Assembly: GCA_033558025.1 (NCBI GenBank)
Contig: JAUCEF010000045.1
Coordinates: forward strand, 1-64,000
Source: Phytophthora sp. 'mugwort'
Taxonomy: Eukaryota > Oomycota > Peronosporomycetes > Peronosporales > Peronosporaceae
Length of the DNA stretch: 64,000 nucleotides
Direction: 5' to 3'
A program made the position numbers and the translations under genes. The notes under the pieces are model-generated. The model ran no database searches. It saw only the letters and a list, made by a program, of their open reading frames with translations, and was not told the DNA's origin. Below are positions 51,189 to 64,000 of this stretch, piece by piece (within the stretch, counting starts at the first letter, position 1; each line of letters starts with the position of its first letter).

Positions 51189-52682
51189 TTATATTAATAA
51201 ATATAAATAAATTTTGTTTAAATTTATTAATATAATATTAGGATAAATAAATAAAAATAAAATAAATTGAGTACTAATTAATAATATTATACTTTGACTT
51301 TTATTTATTTGTGAAATATACATTTTTCTAAATATTTTTTCAAAATAAATAATTTTAATTATTTTTAAATAATAAAAAGAGCTTAAAACACTTATAATAA
51401 TACCAAAAAATACTAAACTAAAATAATTATTTTTAATAGCTGAAAAAAATATAAATAATTTTGAAAAAAAACCCGCTAATGGGGGTATACCAGCTAATGA
51501 AAAAATATTTATGATTATAATAATAGCAATTAATTTATTAATAGTATATATATTTGATAAATCTGTTAAATATTTAATTGGTTTATGATTGATATTTAAA
51601 GATAAATAAGAAGTCCATAAATTAATACTTGTTATAATATAAATTATAATATATAATAAAATAAATGGAATATTATTTAACATATTTGAAGTAAATCCTA
51701 TTAATATAAAACCTACATGACTTATTGCACTATAAGCTAATAATCTTTTGATTTTTTTTTGTTGTAATGCCGATAATGCACCGATTAACATAGATAAAAA
51801 TGAAATAATATAAAAAAAAATTTCAAAGAAATATGAAATATTAAAAAAAATCTCAAAAAATAAACGAATTAAAATTCCTATAAAAGCAATTTTTGGTACA
51901 ATAGCAAAAAAACTTGAAATATTATTTGGAGCACCTTCATATACATCAGGCAACCAAAAATGAAAAGGTGTAGCACCTATTTTAAATAAAATACCAACTA
52001 AAATAAAAATTAATCCATAAGATAAACTAATTAATATATTTATATTATCTAAAAAATTTATATTTGATAATATTAAAAAAATATTATTAAAATTTAATGA
52101 ACCTGTAATAGCATAAATTATTGAAGAACCAAATAGAATAAAACCTGAAGCAATTGATCCTAAAATAAAATATTTTAAACCAGCCTCAATTGATAATATC
52201 GATTTTTTTTGGGTGGATGTTAATATATAAAAACTTAAACTTTGTAATTCAATTGCTAAATATAAAGTAATAAAATGATTTGCAGATACCAATAACATTA
52301 AACCCAATAATGATATTAACATTAATATATTAATTTCATATGAATTTATTTTTTGTTGTATTAAATATTTTTGTTGTATTAAAAAACAAATAATTGTTAA
52401 TAAAATTAAAATTATTTTAATAAATTGTGTAAAATTATTAATAAGTAATACACCATTTAATATGTTACTTGAAATATTTGTTATATTTAACGTTAATATT
52501 AAAAGAATTAATAATAAATATATTATTATAGTAGTAATATTTTTAATAATCAAAATTTTTTGAGCATTTTGATTTTTTTTATAAAAAACACCAAATAATA
52601 ATAAAATTAATAAAAAAGTTGTTAAAAAAAATTCGGGGATAATAATTTCAAAATTATTATTAAAAATTTCCTGAAAAAACAT
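51189..52682 (-). CDS. nad2: NADH dehydrogenase subunit 2 (right copy)
   Basis: The mirror of 31617-33110; identical 497-residue protein. Confidence 0.98.
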   Translation of the reverse strand: MFFQEIFNNNFEIIIPEFFLTTFLLILLLFGVFYKKNQNAQKILIIKNITTIIIYLLLILLILTLNITNISSNILNGVLLINNFTQFIKIILILLTIICFLIQQKYLIQQKINSYEINILMLISLLGLMLLVSANHFITLYLAIELQSLSFYILTSTQKKSILSIEAGLKYFILGSIASGFILFGSSIIYAITGSLNFNNIFLILSNINFLDNINILISLSYGLIFILVGILFKIGATPFHFWLPDVYEGAPNNISSFFAIVPKIAFIGILIRLFFEIFFNISYFFEIFFYIISFLSMLIGALSALQQKKIKRLLAYSAISHVGFILIGFTSNMLNNIPFILLYIIIYIITSINLWTSYLSLNINHKPIKYLTDLSNIYTINKLIAIIIIINIFSLAGIPPLAGFFSKLFIFFSAIKNNYFSLVFFGIIISVLSSFYYLKIIKIIYFEKIFRKMYISQINKSQSIILLISTQFILFLFIYPNIILINLNKIYLYLLI

Positions 52683-52798
52683 AATGTAATAAAAGAAATA
52701 AATATTTTAAAAATACTTACTTACTATATATGCTATATATTTATAAAAAAATTAATTTATAAATATTATATTTTTATTAAAAAAAAAAAAAAAAAAAA

Positions 52799-53977
52799 AT
52801 GTCATTAAAAAAAATTAAAAATTTTTCTATAAATTTTGGTCCACAACATCCAGCGGCTCATGGTGTTTTACGTTTAATTTTAGAATTAAACGGTGAAGTT
52901 GTTAAAAAAGCTGATTCACATATAGGTTTATTACATAGAGGTACAGAAAAATTAATTGAATATAAAAATTATTTACAGGCGTTACCTTATTTTGATCGTT
53001 TAGATTATGTATCTATGATGTGTCAAGAACATGCATATGTTTTGGCTATTGAAAAATTATTAAATTGTGATATACCTTTACGAGCACAATATATAAGAGT
53101 TTTATTTTCAGAAATAACACGTATCTTAAATCATTTATTAGCTGTATGTTGTCATGCTTTAGATGTAGGAGCTATGACACCTTATTTTTGGGGATTTGAA
53201 GAACGTGAGAAATTAATGGAATTTTATGAACGTGTTTCTGGTGCACGTATGCATGCAGCTTATTTTAGACCTGGAGGTGTTAATCAAGATTTGCCTAAAG
53301 GTTTGTTAAATGATATATATATTTTTTGTGAACAATTTAATACCCGTTTAGATGAAATTGAAGAAATGTTAACTAATAATAGAATTTGGAAACAAAGATT
53401 AGTAGATATTGGTATTATATCTGCTAAAGATGCTTTAAATTTTGGTTTTAGTGGTGTTATGTTACGTGGATCAGGTATTTCATGGGATTTACGTAAAACA
53501 CAACCTTATGAAATTTATGATCAATTAAAATTTGATATACCTGTAGGTACAAATGGCGATTGTTATGATCGTTATTTAATTAGAATAGAAGAAATGCGAC
53601 AATCAATTCGAATTATTTTGCAAGTACTTAATAAAATTCCCCAAGGTCCTATTAAATTAGATGATAAAAAAATTACAAATCCAAATAGAATTCAAATTAA
53701 AAATTCTATGGAGTCTTTAATTCATCATTTTAAATATTATTCAGAAAATATTTGTGTAAATGCTGGTGAAACTTATACAGTTATTGAGGCACCTAAAGGT
53801 GAGTATGGTGTTTATTTAGTAGCAGATGGTACAAATAAACCCTACAGATGTAAAATTAAATCACCAGGATTTTTACATTTACAAGCATTAGATTTTATAG
53901 CTAAAAATCATATGATTGCTGATGTTGTTACAATTATTGGTACTTTAGATGTTGTTTTTGGTGAAATTGATCGTTAA
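52799..53977 (+). CDS. nad7: NADH dehydrogenase subunit 7 (right copy)
   Basis: The mirror of 30322-31500. On this strand the A20 run stands directly before the ATG, leaving no room for a conventional structured leader or Shine-Dalgarno site. Confidence 0.98.
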   Translation: MSLKKIKNFSINFGPQHPAAHGVLRLILELNGEVVKKADSHIGLLHRGTEKLIEYKNYLQALPYFDRLDYVSMMCQEHAYVLAIEKLLNCDIPLRAQYIRVLFSEITRILNHLLAVCCHALDVGAMTPYFWGFEEREKLMEFYERVSGARMHAAYFRPGGVNQDLPKGLLNDIYIFCEQFNTRLDEIEEMLTNNRIWKQRLVDIGIISAKDALNFGFSGVMLRGSGISWDLRKTQPYEIYDQLKFDIPVGTNGDCYDRYLIRIEEMRQSIRIILQVLNKIPQGPIKLDDKKITNPNRIQIKNSMESLIHHFKYYSENICVNAGETYTVIEAPKGEYGVYLVADGTNKPYRCKIKSPGFLHLQALDFIAKNHMIADVVTIIGTLDVVFGEIDR

Positions 53978-54015
53978 TATTAATTATTAGAATAAAATTT
54001 TATTTTCAATAAATT

Positions 54016-54435
54016 ATGCAAAAAAAAAAATTTAAAAAGTATAAATTAAATCAATTACAAAAAATTAAACAAACTTATAAATATATATATATATTTCGTT
54101 ATAATGATTTAAATATTAATGAAATAATATCTTTAAAAAAAAAAATTAAAAAATTTGATTATAAATCTTTAATATTAAATCAAAATTTAATTATTGATAT
54201 TTTTTTAAAATTAAAAGGACAAGGTTCTATTTTAATAATTTATGGAAATAATGAATTAAATTTAATAAGGGATTTATATAATTTTAAAAAACTTGAATTA
54301 ATTTATTTGAGTATTCAAAATAATATTTATTCTAATTTAAAAGTAAAACAAATATTATCTAAAAACTATCCACCTTTAAATAATTTAATTGTTCAATCAT
54401 TTTTAAATTTTATATATTATTTAAGAAAAATTTAA
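54016..54435 (+). CDS. orf139, possible ribosomal protein L10 (right copy)
   Basis: The mirror of 29864-30283; identical 139-residue product. It sits between nad7 and trnH. Confidence 0.5.
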   Translation: MQKKKFKKYKLNQLQKIKQTYKYIYIFRYNDLNINEIISLKKKIKKFDYKSLILNQNLIIDIFLKLKGQGSILIIYGNNELNLIRDLYNFKKLELIYLSIQNNIYSNLKVKQILSKNYPPLNNLIVQSFLNFIYYLRKI

Positions 54436-54438
54436 AAA

Positions 54439-54511
54439 GGCGATTATAACTTAAAGGTAGAGTGTTAGATTGTGGGTCTAAGTGTTATGGGTTCAAGTCC
54501 CATTTTTCGCC
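54439..54511 (+). tRNA. trnH(gug): tRNA-His (GUG), right copy
   Basis: The mirror of 29788-29860. Confidence 0.9.
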
Positions 54512-54533
54512 CATTTTTAAATTAAATTTTTTT

Positions 54534-56009
54534 ATGTTTAATAAGTTTATATTAATTTTTTTACTTATTTTACCATTAATTACGGTTATTATATTAGCTT
54601 TTTCGAAAAATGAAAAATTTATAAAAAATTTTAGTATTTTTATGTCTTTTTTCATTTTTTTAATGTCATTACCTTTATGGATTTTATTTGATAAATCAAC
54701 TTCTAATTTTCAATATTTATTTAAAATAGAATGGATTAGTCAATTTAATATTAATTTTTATTTAGGTATTGATGGTATTTCATTATTTTTTATAATTTTA
54801 ACAACATTTTTGATTCCAATCTGTATGTTAATTAGTTATGAAATGATTAATAAAAATATAAAAGAATATTTTATTTTATATTTTATTTTAGAATTTTGTT
54901 TAATCATTTCATTTAGTATATTAGATGTACTTATTTTTTATATTTTCTTTGAAAGTGTATTAATTCCTATGTTTTTAATTATAGGTATTTGGGGTTCAAG
55001 AGAACGTAAAATTAAAGCTTCATATTTGTTTTTTATGTATACATTAGCAGGTTCATTATTTATGTTTATTGCCATTATTCATTTATTTTTAACTGTGGGT
55101 ACAACTGATTATCAAATATTATATTATAGTAATTTTAATTTTTCATATGAAAAATTTTATTTCTTAGCTTTTTTTTTATCATTTGCTGTTAAAGTTCCAA
55201 TGTTACCTTTTCATGTTTGGTTACCGGAAGCACATGTTGAAGCACCTACCGCAGGTTCTGTACTATTAGCTGGTATTTTATTAAAATTAGGATCATACGG
55301 TATGATTAGGTTTTTAGTTCCTTTATTTCCTAAAGCTGCATTATATTTTACACCGTATATTTTAGTTTTATGTTTAATATCTGTTATTTATGCGTCATTA
55401 ACAGCTATACGACAAACAGATTTGAAACGTATTATTGCTTATGCATCAGTTGCTCATATGAATTTTATAATATTGGGTATTTTTTCTTTAACTATTCAAG
55501 GATTAGAAGGTAGTATTATTCAAATGATTAGTCATGGTTTAGTATCGAGTGGTTTATTTTTTTCAATTGGATGTTTATATGATCGATATCATACAAGATT
55601 TATTAATTATTATGGTGGTTTAGCACATACAATGCCTTTATTTTGTATTGCATTATTTATTTATGTATTAGCAAATATGTCTATTCCAGGTTCAAGTAGT
55701 TTTGTGGGTGAAATTCTTATTTTAACTGGAGTTTTTGAAGATAATACTACAACAGCTGTTTTTGCGACAATTGGTATGTTTTTGGGTGGGGTATATTCTT
55801 TATTATTTTATAATCGAATTTGTTATGGTAATATTCAAAATATTTATTTAAAAATTTATTATGATTTAACTTATCGTGAATTTTTAATTCATTTAATATT
55901 AATTATAAATATCTTTTTATTAGGTTTATATCCTAAAATTTTTGAAAGTTGTATGCATGAAAGTGTTTCAAAAATTTTAATACATATTGATTTTTCTTAT
56001 TTTTATTAA
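54534..56009 (+). CDS. nad4: NADH dehydrogenase subunit 4 (right copy)
   Basis: The mirror of 28290-29765; ATG at 54534, 491 residues. Confidence 0.98.
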   Translation: MFNKFILIFLLILPLITVIILAFSKNEKFIKNFSIFMSFFIFLMSLPLWILFDKSTSNFQYLFKIEWISQFNINFYLGIDGISLFFIILTTFLIPICMLISYEMINKNIKEYFILYFILEFCLIISFSILDVLIFYIFFESVLIPMFLIIGIWGSRERKIKASYLFFMYTLAGSLFMFIAIIHLFLTVGTTDYQILYYSNFNFSYEKFYFLAFFLSFAVKVPMLPFHVWLPEAHVEAPTAGSVLLAGILLKLGSYGMIRFLVPLFPKAALYFTPYILVLCLISVIYASLTAIRQTDLKRIIAYASVAHMNFIILGIFSLTIQGLEGSIIQMISHGLVSSGLFFSIGCLYDRYHTRFINYYGGLAHTMPLFCIALFIYVLANMSIPGSSSFVGEILILTGVFEDNTTTAVFATIGMFLGGVYSLLFYNRICYGNIQNIYLKIYYDLTYREFLIHLILIINIFLLGLYPKIFESCMHESVSKILIHIDFSYFY

Positions 56010-56033
56010 ACAAAATTTTTTGTTTAATAAAAA

Positions 56034-56105
56034 GCCCTTTTAGTCTAATGGTTAGGACATTACCTTTTCACGGTAAAAATACGAGTTCAATTCTCGTAAA
56101 GGGTA
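56034..56105 (+). tRNA. trnE(uuc): tRNA-Glu (UUC), right copy
   Basis: The mirror of 28194-28265. Confidence 0.93.
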
Positions 56106-56184
56106 TAAAAAATATATATTTGATATATTTTGGTAATTATAATAATTTATAATTATTAAATAATATGATAATTTAATAACCTCT

Positions 56185-57714
56185 ATGGCTATTGAATTAT
56201 CATATATACTGGAATCAAATATTAAAAAATATAAAGATGAAAAAAGTTTACAAGAAACAGGTATTGTTCTTTCAATGAGTGATGGTATTGCAAGATGTTA
56301 TGGTTTAACTAAAATTCAAGCAGGTGAAATGGTTGAATTTAATAATGGTAATATTAAAGGAATGGCTTTAAATTTAGAACCTGATGTTGTTGGTGTTGTT
56401 GTTTTTAGTAATGATAGAGAAATTCAAGAAGGTAATTTTGTACGAAGAACTGGATCTATTGTTAGTGTACCTGTAGGACCTGAAGTATTAGGTAGAGTAG
56501 TTGATGCTTTAGGACAACCCATTGATGGTAAAGGTCAAATTAACAGTAAATTAGAAAGTAGAGTTGAAGTTAAAGCTCCAGGTATTATGCCTAGAGAAAG
56601 TGTTAAACAACCTGTACAAACAGGTTTAAAAGCTGTAGATAGTTTAATTCCTATTGGTCGTGGTCAAAGGGAATTAATTATTGGTGATAGACAAACAGGT
56701 AAAACATCTATTGCTATTGATACTATAATTAATCAAAGAGAACCTCATTTAAAAAAAGATATAAATAATCAATTATATTGTATTTATGTAGGTGTTGGTC
56801 AAAAAAGATCAACAATTGCTGAATTAACAAAAACTTTAGAAGAAAAAAATGCAATGTTTTTTTCTGTTATTGTAGCGGCTACTGCTTCAGATTCAGCACC
56901 CTTACAATATTTAGCTCCATATACTGGTTGTGCTTTAGGTGAATATTTTAGAGATAATGGTAAACATGCTGTTATTTTCTATGATGATTTATCAAAACAA
57001 GCGGTAGCTTATAGACAAATGTCTTTATTATTAAGAAGACCTCCAGGTAGAGAAGCTTATCCTGGAGATGTTTTTTATTTACACTCTCGTTTATTAGAAA
57101 GAGCTGCTAAAATGAATAAAAAAATTGGTGGTGGTTCATTAACCGCATTACCTATTATTGAAACACAAGCTGGAGATGTTTCTGCTTATATTCCAACAAA
57201 TGTTATTTCAATTACTGATGGACAAATTTTTTTAGAAACAGAATTATTTAATGAAGGTCAAAGACCTGCAATTAGTGTTGGATTATCTGTAAGTCGTGTT
57301 GGTTCTTCTGCACAAATTAAAGCTATGAAACAAATTGCTGGTACAATGAAATTAGAATTAGCACAATTTAGAGAAGTACAAGCATTTGCTCAATTTGGTT
57401 CTGATTTAGATGCTACAACTCAACAACAATTAAATAGAGGGATTAGATTAACAGAAATGTTAAAACAAGGTTTAAATATACCGTTATCTGTTGAAAATCA
57501 AATTGTAATTATTTATTTAGGTGTACGTGGTTTCTTAGATAAAATTGCTGTTGATAAAATTTCAAGTTTTGAAATTAGTTGGTTAAATTTTATAAAAAAT
57601 AATCATTTTAATATTTTAGAAGAAATCTTAAATAAAAAAGAAATATCTAAAGAATTAGAAAAAAAACTTAATATTTTAGCAACAAATTTTACTAATAATT
57701 TTATTACAAAATAA
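56185..57714 (+). CDS. atp1: ATP synthase F1 subunit alpha (right copy)
   Basis: The mirror of 26585-28114; identical 509-residue protein, with the long 3' hairpin spanning its stop. Confidence 0.98.
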   Translation: MAIELSYILESNIKKYKDEKSLQETGIVLSMSDGIARCYGLTKIQAGEMVEFNNGNIKGMALNLEPDVVGVVVFSNDREIQEGNFVRRTGSIVSVPVGPEVLGRVVDALGQPIDGKGQINSKLESRVEVKAPGIMPRESVKQPVQTGLKAVDSLIPIGRGQRELIIGDRQTGKTSIAIDTIINQREPHLKKDINNQLYCIYVGVGQKRSTIAELTKTLEEKNAMFFSVIVAATASDSAPLQYLAPYTGCALGEYFRDNGKHAVIFYDDLSKQAVAYRQMSLLLRRPPGREAYPGDVFYLHSRLLERAAKMNKKIGGGSLTALPIIETQAGDVSAYIPTNVISITDGQIFLETELFNEGQRPAISVGLSVSRVGSSAQIKAMKQIAGTMKLELAQFREVQAFAQFGSDLDATTQQQLNRGIRLTEMLKQGLNIPLSVENQIVIIYLGVRGFLDKIAVDKISSFEISWLNFIKNNHFNILEEILNKKEISKELEKKLNILATNFTNNFITK

Positions 57715-57847
57715 TATAATTATTTTTTTATTAATAAAAAATAATTATAATATTTTGTAAATAAAACATAACAGATAAAAATTAATTATTTTCTATATAG
57801 AAAATAATTTTAAATATTATTCTAATATTAATTTTTTAAAAAATATT

Positions 57848-57859
57848 TATTCTTTAAGA
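57848..57859 (+). promoter_or_regulatory. TATTCTTTAAGA motif before the intact nad5
   Basis: The mirrored copy of the motif at 26440-26451, 60 nt upstream of the nad5 ATG. Confidence 0.5.
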
Positions 57860-57918
57860 AGAATTATTTTAAAATTATTATTATATTTTTAAATAATTTA
57901 AATTTATTTTATTCTATT

Positions 57919-59913
57919 ATGTTATTATTAACTTTAATTTTTTTACCTTTTTTAGGTTCAGTAGCTTCTGGATTATTTGGTTTTTATATTGGCCGTAAAG
58001 GTTCTGTATTTATAACCACATTAACAACTTTTTTAAGTTGTCTTTTTTCATTTATTATTATATATAATTCAATTACAAATGAATATGAGTATATTATTTA
58101 TATTTCAAATTGGATTAATAGTGGTTTATTTAATTGTAATTGGTGTTTTTTATTTGATAGTTTAACTATGATAATGTTAATTGTTGTAACAAGTATTTCA
58201 ACTTTAGTTCATTTATATTCTTCTAAATATATGGATCATGATCCACATTTATCTAGATTTATGTCATATTTATCACTATTTACTTTTTTTATGATTATAT
58301 TAGTTACAGGTGATAATTTTATGCAAATGTTTGTTGGATGGGAAGGTGTTGGTTTTTGTTCATATTTATTAATTAATTTTTGGTTTACACGTTTACAAGC
58401 GAATAAAGCAGCTATAAAAGCTATGTTAGTTAATCGAATTAGTGATTTAATCTTATTATTAGGTGTATTAACTGTTTTTTATAATATTAGAACTATTGAA
58501 TATTTTAGTACATTTGCAGCAATTTCTATTGTTAAAGATTTTAAATTTATTTTTTTTAATTATATTTTAAGTATTATTGATGTTGCGTGTATTTTAATTT
58601 TTATAGGTGCTATGGGTAAATCTGCTCAAATTTTTTTACATTTATGGTTACCCGATGCTATGGAAGGACCTACGCCGGTTTCGGCATTAATCCATGCAGC
58701 GACTATGGTAACTGCTGGTGTTTATTTAATTGCACGTTGTTCACCAATGTTTGAATATTCAATGTTTTCTTTAAAAGTTATTACAATTATTGGAGCTTCT
58801 ACAGCCTTTTTCTCAAGTACAATTGGTCTAGTACAAAATGATTTTAAAAAAATAGTTGCCTATTCTACTTGTAGTCAATTAGGTTATATGTTTTTTGCTT
58901 GTGGATTATCAAATTATCCTTTAGCTATTTTTCATTTATCAAATCATGCATATTTTAAAGCATTATTATTTTTATGTTCCGGTGCTGTAATTCATGCTAT
59001 GGGTGATGAACAAGATATAAGAAAAATGGGTGGTTTAAGAAGAATTTTACCTTTTACTTATATAATGTTTTTAATAGGTTCATTATCTTTAATGGGTTTT
59101 CCTTTTTTAACTGGTTTTTATTCTAAAGATTTAATATTAGAAGTTGCATTTTCAAGTTTTAGTGAAACAGGTCATTTTGCTTATTGGTTGGGTACTATTG
59201 GTGCATTTTTTACGGCATTCTATTCAACACGTTTATTATTTTTTGCTTTTTTAAGTGAAACTAATGCCTATAAAAATGTTATTAAAAATGCACATGATGT
59301 TCCATTAGAAATGGGTATTCCTTTAGGAGTTTTAGCATTTGGTAGTATTTTTATAGGTTATATTTCTAAAGATATGTTTGTTGGGTTAGGTTCAAATTTT
59401 TGGAATAACTCAATTTATATAAATCCATTTAATAATCAAATGATTGATGCTGAATTTTTACCAACATTTTTTAAATTATTACCTGTTATTTTAAGTTTTT
59501 GTGGCTTATTTTGTGCCTTTTATTTATATTTTTTTAAATTTAGATTTTTATATAACTTAAAAATTTCAAAATATGGTCTTTATTTTTATAATTTTTTAAA
59601 TAGAAAATGGTATTTTGATAAAATTTATTATGAATTTATTAATCAATATATATTAAAAGTTGGTTATAATGTAACATATAAAATGATTGATAAAGGTTTA
59701 ATTGAAATGTGTGGTCCTTTTGGTTTAATAACCGTTTTTTCTTTCTTAAGTCAAAAAATAATTTTATTACAAACAGGTTATATTTATCACTATTCATTAT
59801 TAATGTTAATTAGCATTATTTGTTTAATAAATATTATTTTTTTTTCTATTATTTATTTTTTTAATATTATTACTATTTTATTATTTTTATTTATTTTTTT
59901 ATTAATTAAATAA
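57919..59913 (+). CDS. nad5: NADH dehydrogenase subunit 5, intact copy
   Basis: The full-length 664-residue Nad5. The N-terminal MLLLTLIFLPFLGSVASGLF is in frame with the rest, unlike the left copy. The core has FVGWEGVGFCSYLLINFWFT, LPDAMEGPTPVSALIHAATM and the quinone-arm antiporter region FKKIVAYSTCSQLGYMF. The C-terminal lateral helix is present. nad6 follows 60 nt later. Confidence 0.98.
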   Translation: MLLLTLIFLPFLGSVASGLFGFYIGRKGSVFITTLTTFLSCLFSFIIIYNSITNEYEYIIYISNWINSGLFNCNWCFLFDSLTMIMLIVVTSISTLVHLYSSKYMDHDPHLSRFMSYLSLFTFFMIILVTGDNFMQMFVGWEGVGFCSYLLINFWFTRLQANKAAIKAMLVNRISDLILLLGVLTVFYNIRTIEYFSTFAAISIVKDFKFIFFNYILSIIDVACILIFIGAMGKSAQIFLHLWLPDAMEGPTPVSALIHAATMVTAGVYLIARCSPMFEYSMFSLKVITIIGASTAFFSSTIGLVQNDFKKIVAYSTCSQLGYMFFACGLSNYPLAIFHLSNHAYFKALLFLCSGAVIHAMGDEQDIRKMGGLRRILPFTYIMFLIGSLSLMGFPFLTGFYSKDLILEVAFSSFSETGHFAYWLGTIGAFFTAFYSTRLLFFAFLSETNAYKNVIKNAHDVPLEMGIPLGVLAFGSIFIGYISKDMFVGLGSNFWNNSIYINPFNNQMIDAEFLPTFFKLLPVILSFCGLFCAFYLYFFKFRFLYNLKISKYGLYFYNFLNRKWYFDKIYYEFINQYILKVGYNVTYKMIDKGLIEMCGPFGLITVFSFLSQKIILLQTGYIYHYSLLMLISIICLINIIFFSIIYFFNIITILLFLFIFLLIK

Positions 59914-59973
59914 AAATAATAAAATATGTATCTTTTAAGATATAATTATAAATTTATATAATTTAAATACATT

Positions 59974-60684
59974 ATGGATTTCGAAACAATTTTCTTTTAT
60001 ACTTTTTCAACTATAGCTTTAACTTCAGCTATATTTGTAATATATTCTACAAATACAATATATTCTGCATTTTTTTTAATATTAGTTTTTACTAATTCAA
60101 CTGGATTATTATTAATTTCTGAAATTGAATTTTTATCAATAATGTTAATTATTATTTATGTAGGAGCTATTACTGTATTATTTTTATTTGTTATTATGAT
60201 GCTAGATGTTAATGTTTTAATTGATAAAAATAAAATAAAAAATAATTTTGGTTATTTACCAATTATTTTTTTAATTAGTTTTATTTTTTTTTTAGAAACG
60301 TTTGTTATGTTTAGTAAAGTTTTTACATCATATTACCATTTAATAAATAATTCTTTTTTTACTCAAAAAGTAAATACTTTATTTTTTTTTCACGATAGTA
60401 TGAAAGGTACTTTTGAAATATTTGTTGATGTCAAACCCTTTTTAAAAAATTTTATCTATCAATTAGATACTATTACAAATATTGAAACAATTGGACAAAT
60501 TTTATATAGTTATTATGCTTTTTTTTTTTTAGTTGCAGGTATTATATTATTAATAGCTTTAATAGGAGCGGTTACTTTAACTAAAAAGGAAAAAAAAAAA
60601 TTTTTAAAACAAAATATTTATAAACAACTTTCACGAGATGCATTAAAAGCTATTTTTAATGTATATTCAGATAAAACTGTTTAA
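59974..60684 (+). CDS. nad6: NADH dehydrogenase subunit 6 (right copy)
   Basis: The mirror of 23617-24327; identical 236-residue protein. Confidence 0.97.
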   Translation: MDFETIFFYTFSTIALTSAIFVIYSTNTIYSAFFLILVFTNSTGLLLISEIEFLSIMLIIIYVGAITVLFLFVIMMLDVNVLIDKNKIKNNFGYLPIIFLISFIFFLETFVMFSKVFTSYYHLINNSFFTQKVNTLFFFHDSMKGTFEIFVDVKPFLKNFIYQLDTITNIETIGQILYSYYAFFFLVAGIILLIALIGAVTLTKKEKKKFLKQNIYKQLSRDALKAIFNVYSDKTV

Positions 60685-60701
60685 TTCTTAATAAAACTAA
60701 A

Positions 60702-60774
60702 ACAATCTTAACTTAATTGGTAGAGTATTAGCCTTCTAAGCTTTAAAATCTTGGTTCAAATCCAAGAGATTGTA
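60702..60774 (+). tRNA. trnR(ucu): tRNA-Arg (UCU), right copy
   Basis: The mirror of 23527-23599. Confidence 0.93.
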
Positions 60775-61185
60775 ATTAGTTTTATTTAAAAATTTCATTC
60801 TTAAAAAAAAAATAATTCAATTATTTTTATAATATAAATAATAAAATTTAAATTTTTTAAGAAATAATAAATTAAAAAAATCAATTTTTTTCAATAAATA
60901 TTCTAAAAAATATAAGAAGAATGCGTTCACTTACAAATTTAATATAAATACAGAATATTATTATTGCTAATTCTATAACTTTTAATCAAGATGGTTTAAC
61001 ATAAGTTATTGATGACATAAATATTTAAATAGATTAATTTTTATTAAATACTCAATAACTAAAATTAAATTAATATCAACATAGTTATAATTTAAAATCA
61101 CATAATTAGTTTTTAATTGGTAAAAATTTACATAATGTATATATTGTATATCTAGAAACCTATTTAACAAATTAAATAGGTTTTT
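60775..61185. other. Spacer between trnR and orf137 (right copy)
   Basis: The mirror of 23116-23526. It contains the ~55-bp dispersed element near 60797-60853 and the 12-bp hairpin of orf137 at 61156-61183. No gene is seen. Confidence 0.5.
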
Positions 61186-61599
61186 TTAGCCATCTTCTTT
61201 AAAAATAGAAATTAAAATTTTAATTAAATGAGTCATCATTTTTTCAAATTCTTGTGGATTATCTTTTAATAAATGTCTTGGATGAATAGTTAGTTTTAAT
61301 AATTCTAATAAATTTAATCCAGCCGCCCTTTTTTCAGGTTCACGTAACATTTTTAAAACAACTTGTTTTATTTGATTGAAAGTTTCATCATCGACGATAT
61401 TCCTTAAATCCTGTAATGCAGAAACTATTGGAAAATCGCTATTGAAATAAATTAAAAAAATAGTTAAACCTAAAATAAAAAAGGCACCTATTATAAATAT
61501 TATATATTTTATATAATTTGATGTTTGTTCTTGTGATTCGTGTTTTTCAATATTATTGTTGTCATTGTTTAAGTCTATTAAAATATTTTCGATATCCAT
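61186..61599 (-). CDS. orf137, membrane protein of unknown function (right copy)
   Basis: The mirror of 22702-23115; identical 137-residue product. The leader carries the variant motif at 61716-61727. Confidence 0.6.
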   Translation of the reverse strand: MDIENILIDLNNDNNNIEKHESQEQTSNYIKYIIFIIGAFFILGLTIFLIYFNSDFPIVSALQDLRNIVDDETFNQIKQVVLKMLREPEKRAAGLNLLELLKLTIHPRHLLKDNPQEFEKMMTHLIKILISIFKEDG

Positions 61600-61841
61600 A
61601 ATTATAATTTAAATTATTTTATTAATAATTAATTTGTTATTAATTAAATTTTTATTTGATTTAATTTTTGAGATTTAATATTTTTTTTTATTTAAATTTT
61701 ACTAATATTTTTTTCTCTTAAATAATATAAAAATTTTAAATTTTTATAAAACACCGTAAAACGGTATTAATTAAATTAAAAATTTTTAATATAATTATTA
61801 ATAAAGATTAATTTAATTATTAATAATTATAAAAATTTTTT

Positions 61842-63320
<1,479 letters not shown>

Positions 63321-63430
63321 TTATTTATATTTTTAAATTTTATTTTAAATGCAAAATTATATATTTTATTTTTAAATCAAAAAAAGCGTTGGTTTTTTTA
63401 ATTTTTTATTATCAAAAAAATAAATTATTT

Positions 63431-63529
63431 TTATTTATTGAAAAATTGTTTGATTTTATTAATTAATTTTTTAATATCAGTAAATAGTAATAATATTAAA
63501 AAAATTATACCAATGATTTTAAATACCAT
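63431..63529 (-). CDS. Micro-ORF of 32 codons, TatA-like (right copy)
   Basis: The mirror of 20772-20870, between cox2 and cox1. Confidence 0.5.
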   Translation of the reverse strand: MVFKIIGIIFLILLLFTDIKKLINKIKQFFNK

Positions 63530-63542
63530 AAAAATTTTTTAA

Positions 63543-64000
63543 TTATATATTAAAATCAAAATTGATTTTATTTTTTAACCAAATTAAATAATCTTCTAAT
63601 GAAACAGCTTCTACAACAATAGGCATAAATCCATGATTTACTCCACAAATTTCACTACATTGTCCATAAAAAACACCTTCACGTTTAATAAACATTGATG
63701 TTTGATTTAAACGACCAGGACAAGCATCTAATTTTATACCTAATGAAGGTATTGCCCATGAATGTAAAACATCTGAAGCAGTAATTAATACTCGAATATG
63801 ACTATTAGTTGGAACAACCACACGATTATCAACTTCTAAAATTCTAAATTGACCTATTGCTAAATCATCTTCTTGAATCATATAACTATCAAAAATTAAA
63901 GGTTCATCAGAAAATTCTAAATTATCTGAATATTCATAACTCCAATACCATTGACTACCAATTACTTTTAAAGTAATAATAGGATCAATTACTTCATCCA
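63543..64000 (-). CDS. cox2: Cytochrome c oxidase subunit 2, partial (right copy, cut by window edge)
   Basis: The mirror of 20301-20758: the C-terminal part of Cox2 with the CuA motif [12 protein letters not shown]. The 5' part lies outside the window. Confidence 0.97.
   Translation of the reverse strand, partial: DEVIDPIITLKVIGSQWYWSYEYSDNLEFSDEPLIFDSYMIQEDDLAIGQFRILEVDNRVVVPTNSHIRVLITASDVLHSWAIPSLGIKLDACPGRLNQTSMFIKREGVFYGQCSEICGVNHGFMPIVVEAVSLEDYLIWLKNKINFDFNI

Overview
This window is mitochondrial DNA of a protist, most likely a stramenopile of the oomycete/hyphochytrid type. It is very AT-rich, intron-free and tightly packed. It uses the standard code: every Trp is TGG, stops are TAA, and nad11 ends in TGA. 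It carries a large bacterial-like gene set: 36 recognised proteins (nad1-7, nad4L, nad9, nad11, cob, cox1-3, atp1/6/8/9, rpl2/5/6/14/16/31, rps2/3/4/7/8/10/11/12/13/14/19, tatC), both rRNAs, and 25 different tRNAs that lack only trnT. A mitochondrial atp1, a full-length nad11, the missing trnT and the order rns-trnW-cox2-cox1 fit oomycete-type mtDNA. Species cannot be named from sequence alone.

Layout. 1-3.35 kb: nad4L, nad1 and full nad11 on the minus strand. 3.4-5.6 kb: tRNAs, tatC, rpl31, rps11, rps13. 5.6-12.4 kb: one long plus-strand ribosomal protein cluster (rpl2-rps19-rps3-rpl16, orf222, atp8, rps14-rps8-rpl6-rps2-rps4-orf250). 12.4-19.4 kb: rnl, a tRNA cluster, rpl14-rpl5, orf176, rns, trnW. 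20-23 kb: cox2, a 32-codon TatA-like ORF, cox1, orf137 on plus. 23.5-31.5 kb: nad7, orf139, nad4, atp1, nad5, nad6 on minus. 31.6-39.3 kb: nad2, rps10, tRNAs, rps12-rps7, cox3-atp6, nad3, atp9, nad9, cob on plus. 39.3-42.15 kb: a second copy of nad1 and nad4L with a nad11 gene cut at its 5' side.

From 42150 to the window end the sequence is the reverse complement of 20301-42149, so the second half repeats known genes. The axis lies between bases 42149 and 42150. The 2848-bp nad11(part)-nad1-nad4L block occurs three times (67-2914, 39302-42149, 42150-44997). The simplest reading is a linear unit of about 42.15 kb with 2.85-kb terminal inverted repeats, seen here joined tail-to-tail or read through a closed hairpin end. 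A fold-back sequencing or assembly artefact remains possible. The arms differ by a 2-bp deletion that breaks nad5 in the left copy only.

The recognised genes supply complex I, III, IV and V subunits, a mitochondrial ribosome and a Tat translocase. The less ordinary items are: an rps4 gene that appears split, with 24 hexapeptide repeats in front of its likely C-terminal part; a TatA-like micro-ORF between cox2 and cox1; an rpl10-like ORF (orf139); a conserved 12-nt motif in several gene leaders; and a duplicated ~55-bp non-coding element.
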